Shown piece by piece: positions 38,732 through 44,116 of a DNA stretch of 44,116 bases. The position numbers were made by a program, and so were the translations under genes. Origin of the DNA: Candidatus Cloacimonadota bacterium (GTDB lineage: Bacteria; Cloacimonadota; Cloacimonadia; Cloacimonadales; Cloacimonadaceae); the NCBI GenBank assembly GCA_023228285.1, contig JALOBM010000014.1, positions 1 through 44,116 of the forward strand, written 5' to 3'. Position 1 is the stretch's first letter. Each line of letters starts with the position of its first letter. The notes under the pieces were generated by a model. The model was given only the letters and a program-made list of their open reading frames with translations. It searched no databases and had not been told where the DNA came from.

Positions 38732-40294
38732 ATGAAATTGATGAAAATACTCTGGGTCGATGATGAGATCGATCTTTTGAAACCATTCGTGCTCTTTTTG
38801 GAAGAGCGGAATTATACAGTAGATACCTGCAACAACGGGGCAGACGCCATCGAGCAAGTAGTGGAAAACAAATATGACCTCGTGATATTGGATGAGATGA
38901 TGCCCGGTCTGGACGGTCTGGCTACGCTGCAGGAGATAAAACGCATCAACAATGCTCTGCCCATCGTGATGGTAACCAAGAGCGAGGAAGAGGGTTTGAT
39001 GAACAAAGCCATCGCCTCGCAGATCTCGGATTATCTGATCAAGCCCATCAATCCCTCTCAGATCATCATGGCAATAAAGAAGATATTCCAAGCCGATGAA
39101 ATAAGGGCAAATGAGATAGGTCAGCAATACTCGCAATATATGGCAAAGCTGAATCAGCGTCTGTTCTCCAATCCCGATTGGAATGAATGGGGCGAGATAT
39201 ATCGCGAGATGGCACAGTGGGAATTGCGTATTGATGAGGTGAACGATGATGGACTGCGTCAGACCCACTTTCTGGAAAAGCGTAATTGCAATTCTGAATT
39301 CACCAGTTATGTAGAACGCAACTACAAAGACTGGCTAAGGACTGATGAGCGTCCCAACCTTAGTTTTGACCTTATATCGCAGTATGTGGCACCTCACTTT
39401 GAGTCCAATGTGCCGATCTACTTTATAATCATCGACTGCATGCGCCTGGATCAGTATATGGCGATTCAGCCTTATGTTCAGGAGCTTTTTGAGGAAGAGC
39501 TGGATCTGTATTTCTCAATCTTGCCCACTGCTACGCCATACTCCCGAAACTCCATCTTCAGCGGACTCCTTCCCATCGATATTGCCAAGCGCTTCCCAGA
39601 ATACTGGGTAAACTCGTCGGAGATGGACAACAGCCGCAATCGCAATGAACATCAACTGCTGAACGAGCATATCACAGAACTGGGTTATCAGATGGATCCC
39701 AGCTCCAAATATGTGAAGATATTCAACATGGATGAAGGTAATTTCGTGTTGCGCAAGATTGAAACCTGGAGCAAAGAGAACCTGATAGTTCTGGTTTACA
39801 ACTTCCTGGATCTCTTGGCGCATCACCGTTCCCGCGACCAAATCCTGCAGGAAGCCATACCTCATGAAGAAGGCCTCAGAGCTTTCACCAAACACTGGTT
39901 CCTGCATTCATCGCTATATGAAGCCTTGAAACTGATCGCCAAACAAGACGCCATCGTAATCATCTCCACAGATCACGGTTCCATCAAAGTGAATCGCGCC
40001 ACCCAGGTGATAGGCGATAAAGATACTTCAGTAACCGTTCGTTACAAAGAAGGTAAGAACCTCACTGCTAATGATCGGCACGCTCTCTTTGTGAAGAAAC
40101 CTGCCGATTATGGCTTGCCTTCAAAGAGCATTGTGGACAACTTTATCTTTGCCAAGGATGATTACTATTTCGTGTATCCCAATAGCTATCACCAGTATCA
40201 ACGCCAATACAACGGTACTTTCCAGCATGGTGGTGTCTCTATGGAAGAGATGATCCTGCCCATCGTGACCTGCCGCAGTAAAAAGAAAAGATAG
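38732..40294 (+). CDS. porX: PorX-like response regulator with PglZ domain
   Basis: The 520-aa protein has an N-terminal receiver domain (about 5-120) with the acidic pair Asp10-Asp11, phospho-acceptor Asp54 in VILDEMMPG and Lys104 in LIKP. A helical linker (about 125-210) leads to a PglZ alkaline-phosphatase-fold domain (about 215-510) with metal and nucleophile motifs IIIDCMRLDQ, LPTATPYSRNSIFSG, DLLAHHR, STDHGSIK and FQHGG. This is the PorX architecture, the regulator of type IX secretion in Bacteroidetes, which hydrolyses oligonucleotides when phosphorylated. No PorY kinase gene is in the window. Start follows AAGGAG. YPNPF-type sorting domains elsewhere in the window fit. Confidence 0.9.
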   Translation: MKLMKILWVDDEIDLLKPFVLFLEERNYTVDTCNNGADAIEQVVENKYDLVILDEMMPGLDGLATLQEIKRINNALPIVMVTKSEEEGLMNKAIASQISDYLIKPINPSQIIMAIKKIFQADEIRANEIGQQYSQYMAKLNQRLFSNPDWNEWGEIYREMAQWELRIDEVNDDGLRQTHFLEKRNCNSEFTSYVERNYKDWLRTDERPNLSFDLISQYVAPHFESNVPIYFIIIDCMRLDQYMAIQPYVQELFEEELDLYFSILPTATPYSRNSIFSGLLPIDIAKRFPEYWVNSSEMDNSRNRNEHQLLNEHITELGYQMDPSSKYVKIFNMDEGNFVLRKIETWSKENLIVLVYNFLDLLAHHRSRDQILQEAIPHEEGLRAFTKHWFLHSSLYEALKLIAKQDAIVIISTDHGSIKVNRATQVIGDKDTSVTVRYKEGKNLTANDRHALFVKKPADYGLPSKSIVDNFIFAKDDYYFVYPNSYHQYQRQYNGTFQHGGVSMEEMILPIVTCRSKKKR

Positions 40295-40302
40295 GAGGGA
40301 AT

Positions 40303-41205
40303 ATGTATCTCTCAAATTTCTTGGATACAAGGACAATTCTGCATGAGAGTCAGATTCTTTCCAGAGAACAGATATATCGCATGCTGGTAGAACGTATATC
40401 CAAGTACAACCAACTACCTGTCTGCGGTGATAAATTAATCGAGCTGATTATGAAGCGGGACGAACAGAGTAGCACTGCTTATCCCACAGGAATCGCCATC
40501 CCCCACATCCGGATGGATGGTTTTCATGACACCGTGATTGGCATGGCTTTTCTGCAGAATCCGCTAATTTATGAGGAAACAAAGGTACATTGGGTCTGCC
40601 TCATCATCTCGGATAAAAGCTCGTCTAACCTGTATCTGAACATCGTGGCAAACCTCTTGAATATCTCCAAAGACACTCAGAAAATGGATAACCTGATGAA
40701 TGCTCATGATGCTGCACAGGTGCTTCATTTCTTCAAAGACCCCGAGATTGTTTTGAAAAAAGAGGTTACACTATCCGATATCATGGTTACAGATATGGTA
40801 ACAGTACACCCAAAAGCTCTATTGAGCGAATTGAGCGACGCTCTGTGCAGCCGTAACCTATCCTACGTTCCCGTAGTAGATGAAAACAATATCTATATTG
40901 GGGAAGTCAGCATATTGAACCTCCTTAAGGTAGGTGTACCGAATTATCTGATGATGCTGGACGATGTAAGCTTCCTGAGGTCATACGAGCCCCTGGAAAA
41001 GTTGTTTGAACAGGAAGACATCCTATGCGTTAAAGATGTGATGATACCGGATGGTCGGCATCTCAGCCCAGATACCTCCATCCCCGAAGCAGTATTTGAG
41101 ATGATTCACAATAAAAAACGCTTCTATTCTGTTGTAGATGAAGAGGGCAAGCTGCAGGGGGTGGTAACTGCCATGGACATCTTTAGAAAAGTAATCAAGG
41201 CCTAA
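40303..41205 (+). CDS. PTS EIIA (nitrogen/fructose type) and CBS-pair protein
   Basis: The 300-aa protein joins an EIIA type 2 domain (about 5-148), including the phospho-His68 in YPTGIAIPHIR, to two CBS motifs (about 155-215 and 240-300; DIMVTDMVTVHPKA...VPVVDENN, and VKDVMIPDGRHLSPDTSIPEAV). CBS pairs sense adenine nucleotides. Such EIIA-CBS proteins often sit next to NhaD/ArsB-like or SLC4/26-like permeases and are thought to regulate them; here the permease gene follows after six bases. Start follows AGGAGGGAAT. Confidence 0.92.
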   Translation: MYLSNFLDTRTILHESQILSREQIYRMLVERISKYNQLPVCGDKLIELIMKRDEQSSTAYPTGIAIPHIRMDGFHDTVIGMAFLQNPLIYEETKVHWVCLIISDKSSSNLYLNIVANLLNISKDTQKMDNLMNAHDAAQVLHFFKDPEIVLKKEVTLSDIMVTDMVTVHPKALLSELSDALCSRNLSYVPVVDENNIYIGEVSILNLLKVGVPNYLMMLDDVSFLRSYEPLEKLFEQEDILCVKDVMIPDGRHLSPDTSIPEAVFEMIHNKKRFYSVVDEEGKLQGVVTAMDIFRKVIKA

Positions 41206-41211
41206 AACAAA

Positions 41212-42492
41212 ATGACTCTAATGCTTATCGCTCTAGCCATTTTCGCCATCACATACGTCTTGATTATCACAGAATGGATCAACAAGATGCTGGCCGCACT
41301 GATGGGCGGTTTTGCAATAATACTTACTGGTATCGTGCATCAGGAGATTGCCTTTGCCGCCATCGACTGGAACGTTATCTTCTTCCTGATTGGGATGATG
41401 CTGGTGATATCTGTGATGCGCCAGACGGGACTCTTTATGTATATGGCCATCCGCATCGCCAAGATAGCAAAAGGCAGACCACTGTCCATCCTGATTCTGA
41501 TGTATCTGCTTACTACCTTCATCTCTGCTTTCATGGGTAGCGTAACCACCATCATGATCCTGGTACCAATCGTGCTTTTGATCGCCAGTGAACTGAAAAT
41601 AAGCCCCATTCCCTTCATTATTACCATGGTGATTGGGTCAAATGCCGGTGGCGCTGCCACAATGATCGGAGACCCGCCCAACATCCTGATCGGCTCTGCT
41701 ACGGACTACAACTTCATGGATTTTCTGCTCAATCTCACACCACCGGTTCTTATAATCACAATATTCTCCGTGGGATTGATCTGGCTACTGTATCGCAAAG
41801 GCATGCAAGTTACCAATGAAGACCGCGCCAAACTATTGAGTTACAACGAAAAGAACCTGATTAAGAGTAAGCCCCTGCTGCGGATTAGCCTGATCGTGCT
41901 TGTCCTGATGCTTACAGCTTTTGCCCTGCAAGGAGTATTACATATTGAGACCGCCACCATTGCCATGAGCGCAGGACTCTTTTTACTGGTGATTTCTGAC
42001 CGCAAGAAGGTAGAACACATCCTTTCCGACGATGTGGATTGGGTAACCATCTTCTTCTTTATGGGACTGTTTATGATCGTGGAATCTTTGGTGGAGACTG
42101 GCTTTATCAATATGATAGCGGAAGGAGTGATGATGATCAGCAAAGGAGAACCCCGCTCCACATCGATGCTGATTCTGTGGATCTCCGGGGTCTTCAGTGC
42201 GTTTATCGACAACGTACCGTTTGTGGCAGCCATGATCCCGGTGCTGGAACGTTTGGGCATCCTGATAGGAAAACCCGAAGTGATGCATCCCATCTGGTGG
42301 TCTTTGGCACTGGGCACTTGCCTGGGGGGAAACGGTACACTCATCGGTGCTTCAGCGAACATCGTGGCGGCGGGCATTGCCAATCGCAACGGCTTTCACA
42401 TCAGCTTCAAAGAATTCACCAAAATCGGAGTTATCTTTACTTCAAGCTCCATAATCCTGAGTACCTTATACATACTGCTGAGGTATTATTAA
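41212..42492 (+). CDS. ArsB/NhaD-family ion permease
   Basis: The 426-aa membrane protein has about 11 hydrophobic segments and the inverted-repeat pattern of the ion transporter superfamily. The two hairpin motifs are GSNAGGAATMIGDPPNILIGSA and GTCLGGNGTLIGASANIVAAG. FSAFIDNVPFVAAMIPV precedes the second hairpin. This matches NhaD-type sodium/proton antiporters and ArsB/P-protein relatives. Substrate cannot be decided; sodium/proton exchange or anion transport are the options. It is co-transcribed with the EIIA-CBS gene. Confidence 0.9.
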   Translation: MTLMLIALAIFAITYVLIITEWINKMLAALMGGFAIILTGIVHQEIAFAAIDWNVIFFLIGMMLVISVMRQTGLFMYMAIRIAKIAKGRPLSILILMYLLTTFISAFMGSVTTIMILVPIVLLIASELKISPIPFIITMVIGSNAGGAATMIGDPPNILIGSATDYNFMDFLLNLTPPVLIITIFSVGLIWLLYRKGMQVTNEDRAKLLSYNEKNLIKSKPLLRISLIVLVLMLTAFALQGVLHIETATIAMSAGLFLLVISDRKKVEHILSDDVDWVTIFFFMGLFMIVESLVETGFINMIAEGVMMISKGEPRSTSMLILWISGVFSAFIDNVPFVAAMIPVLERLGILIGKPEVMHPIWWSLALGTCLGGNGTLIGASANIVAAGIANRNGFHISFKEFTKIGVIFTSSSIILSTLYILLRYY

Positions 42493-42631
42493 CAGCTGAA
42501 TCTGACCGCAGGATCGGTCTGAGCCACAGCCTTATATCCTGCTAACTGGCATAGCCTTCAAAAAAAGCTTGCCAAAAGTAGCATAATTTGTTTTTAGGTT
42601 ATTATATAATCCATATGAGGACGGATATCAA

Positions 42632-43336
42632 ATGAAACGGCTTGCAATATGCATTCTGGCATTATTTACGCTATTTGGATGCGTGCATTATGAAGAAGAG
42701 CTCTGGCTGCATCGAGACGGCTCAGGCAAGGCAAAGCTATGCTTGATCAACCGCTCACCCTATGAGAACACGGAAGAGATTTTGCGCAAGGCAGATCTTC
42801 CGGGCATCAGCCTTGTAAGCTACGATGTAAGTCGTCAGGGTCAGAACGTGATATATGATATTGTCTTCAAATTCCAAGACATAGAATCCTTCAACAATGT
42901 AAATGACCAGTTGGGCGCTGCAGATTTTTGGGGCAAGATTACTCTAAACAAAGAGCCGGGGCGGCGCATCACTTTCAAGCGCAGAATTGCTCTGGGCAGC
43001 CAGGATAATGATGATGAATTGGAAAGCTTCTTCACCCAGATGTCGGGAGAAGGGCTTACCTGGACTTATAAACTGAACGTTCCCTGGGAGATAGTGGATA
43101 CCAATGCCCTGCCGGAAAACGTGGATGTGAAAGGCAAAAGCATCTTGTGGAAATACGATACTGCTCAGATGTGGAATTCTCACGAGTTTATGACTGCGGA
43201 GTTTCGTAAGGAACTGCCGTGGTTCGTTTTTGTGATTGGCTTTATAGGGCTTTTCCTGATTGTGTTTGTGATCTTTTGGCTATTCAAAATCAGCCGTAAA
43301 TCACATCTGTTGGAGCGTCTGAAACACCAATCCTAA
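42632..43336 (+). CDS. Putative lipoprotein with C-terminal membrane helix
   Basis: The 234-aa protein opens with a lipoprotein signal (lipobox LFGC, Cys17). A beta-rich domain follows, beginning YEEELWLHRDGSGKAKLCL, a pattern resembling LppM-type domains. A C-terminal helix (about 196-220, WFVFVIGFIGLFLIVFVIFWLF) and a short basic tail complete it. A lipoprotein with an added transmembrane helix is unusual but seen in LppM-like families. An A/T-rich GGTTATTATATAAT upstream is a likely -10 region. Its stop overlaps the convergent polA stop by three bases. Confidence 0.8.
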   Translation: MKRLAICILALFTLFGCVHYEEELWLHRDGSGKAKLCLINRSPYENTEEILRKADLPGISLVSYDVSRQGQNVIYDIVFKFQDIESFNNVNDQLGAADFWGKITLNKEPGRRITFKRRIALGSQDNDDELESFFTQMSGEGLTWTYKLNVPWEIVDTNALPENVDVKGKSILWKYDTAQMWNSHEFMTAEFRKELPWFVFVIGFIGLFLIVFVIFWLFKISRKSHLLERLKHQS

Positions 43337-44116
43337 TGCGCTTCAAACCAGTTTTTGCCCACTCCGGTGTCAACCGCCAGCCTTACGATCTTACGATAAT
43401 CTGAAGGCATAGCGTCCTCCATCTCTTTCTGTACCAAGCTGATAGCCTCTTCCACATAGTCTTTGCGCACCTCAAAGACCAGCTCATCGTGAACCTGCAT
43501 AATCATCTTTATGCGCTCATCATCCCGTATTGTAGCATGGATACTTAGCATCGCTCGTTTGATGATATCGGCGGCGCTTCCCTGGATGGGCATATTTACC
43601 GCCACCCGTTCTGCTTCGCTTCGGATACCCTGGTTTTTACTGTAGATTCCAGGGAGAGCCAACACTCTGCCAAAGAGCGTACGCACTTGTCCTTCGGCCT
43701 TGGCTTGAGCAATGCAAGCCGCCCGGTACTCCCGTATTGAAGGAAATTGGGCAAAATATCTCTCTATCATTGCTTTTGCCTCGGCCGCGCTGATGCTGAG
43801 TTCACTGGCCAGCTTCCTCTGTCCCATACCGTACAAGAGGCCAAAATTGATGGTTTTTGCTGCCCGGCGCTGCTCGGAACTCACCGCATCTACGGATATT
43901 CCGCCTATCTGTGCAGCGGTCTGGCGATGGATATCTACATTGTCCCTGAAAGCCTGTAACAGCATTTGGTCTCCGGACATCAATGCCAAAAGGCGAAGCT
44001 CTATCTGAGAGTAATCCGCCGCCAGGATCACGCTGGAATCGTCCCCTGCAACAAAGGCTTTGCGTATCTCTCTACCGATCTTGGTCCTTACCGGGATGTT
44101 CTGCAGATTAGGGTTG
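43333..44116 (-). CDS. polA: DNA polymerase I, C-terminal part (truncated by the window edge)
   Basis: The frame runs off the right edge; the visible 261 codons are the C-terminal palm and fingers of a family A polymerase. Motifs seen are NLQNIPVRT at the edge, motif A ILAADYSQIELRLLA, motif B RRAAKTINFGLLYGMG (with the Phe that selects against dideoxynucleotides) and motif C MQVHDELVFEV with its catalytic Asp. It is required for repair synthesis and Okazaki fragment processing. The last codons are FEAH, typical of the PolA end. The 5' part, including any exonuclease domains, lies outside. Confidence 0.97.
   Translation of the reverse strand, partial: NPNLQNIPVRTKIGREIRKAFVAGDDSSVILAADYSQIELRLLALMSGDQMLLQAFRDNVDIHRQTAAQIGGISVDAVSSEQRRAAKTINFGLLYGMGQRKLASELSISAAEAKAMIERYFAQFPSIREYRAACIAQAKAEGQVRTLFGRVLALPGIYSKNQGIRSEAERVAVNMPIQGSAADIIKRAMLSIHATIRDDERIKMIMQVHDELVFEVRKDYVEEAISLVQKEMEDAMPSDYRKIVRLAVDTGVGKNWFEAH

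Overview
The window looks like chromosomal DNA of an uncultured, anaerobic, didermic bacterium of the Fibrobacteres-Chlorobi-Bacteroidetes side of the tree. Candidatus Cloacimonadota is my best guess, but this is inference, since no rRNA is present. The evidence is: secreted proteins ending in a YPNPF-type, type IX secretion/FlgD-like C-terminal domain; a PorX-type response regulator fused to a PglZ domain; a sedoheptulose-7-phosphate isomerase; flavodiiron protein plus ferritin for oxygen defence; and a NifX/MinD-ferredoxin iron-sulfur cluster. Most genes are housekeeping genes in tightly packed operons with ATGA or GTGA overlaps and good Shine-Dalgarno sites.

Layout. 133-3292 (+): two related lipoproteins, ruvX, mltG and an LPP20-like lipoprotein, ending at a strong terminator. 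3440-5119 (+): adenosine deaminase and gmhA. 5138-6168: a frameshifted secreted endonuclease I. 6396-6560: two tRNA-Val genes. 6691-10290 (-): Hsp20, a large secreted M6 metalloprotease and a HesB/IscA-like protein. 10291-15712 (-): a complete diversity-generating retroelement (DGR). 16356-20272 (+): a DUF134 regulator followed by two NifX-like, two MinD-ferredoxin, one DUF5320 and one Mrp gene. 20512-29341 (+): dapA, PreP-type protease, rsgA, nadK, recN, a DUF4349-like protein and NfeD. 29399-30148 (+): a solute-binding lipoprotein. 30214-33706 (-): L27, L21, a diguanylate cyclase, ferritin and flavodiiron protein. 34033-35862: TfoX-N, mutM and a two-domain disulfide oxidoreductase. 35863-36801: repeat-rich non-coding DNA. 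36802-42492 (+): MORN-repeat protein, panB, an unknown helical protein, PorX-like regulator, PTS-EIIA/CBS protein and an ArsB/NhaD permease. The right edge holds a lipoprotein and the 3' end of polA.

The standout is the DGR. On the minus strand the order is: target gene (lipoprotein with two CHB_HEX-like repeats and a C-terminal FGE-sulfatase/C-type-lectin-fold domain), HRDC-domain accessory protein, Avd accessory protein, reverse transcriptase, template repeat (TR). The TR at 11166-11289 and the variable repeat (VR) at 13273-13396, the last codons of the target, align without gaps over 124 bp. By hand I count 21 differences, and every one falls at a coding-strand adenine of the TR, with none at any other base. 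That is the signature of adenine-specific mutagenic retrohoming. The machinery therefore appears to diversify the tip of a cell-envelope lipoprotein. A nested inverted repeat 91-171 nt downstream of the TR may be the structural part of the DGR RNA.
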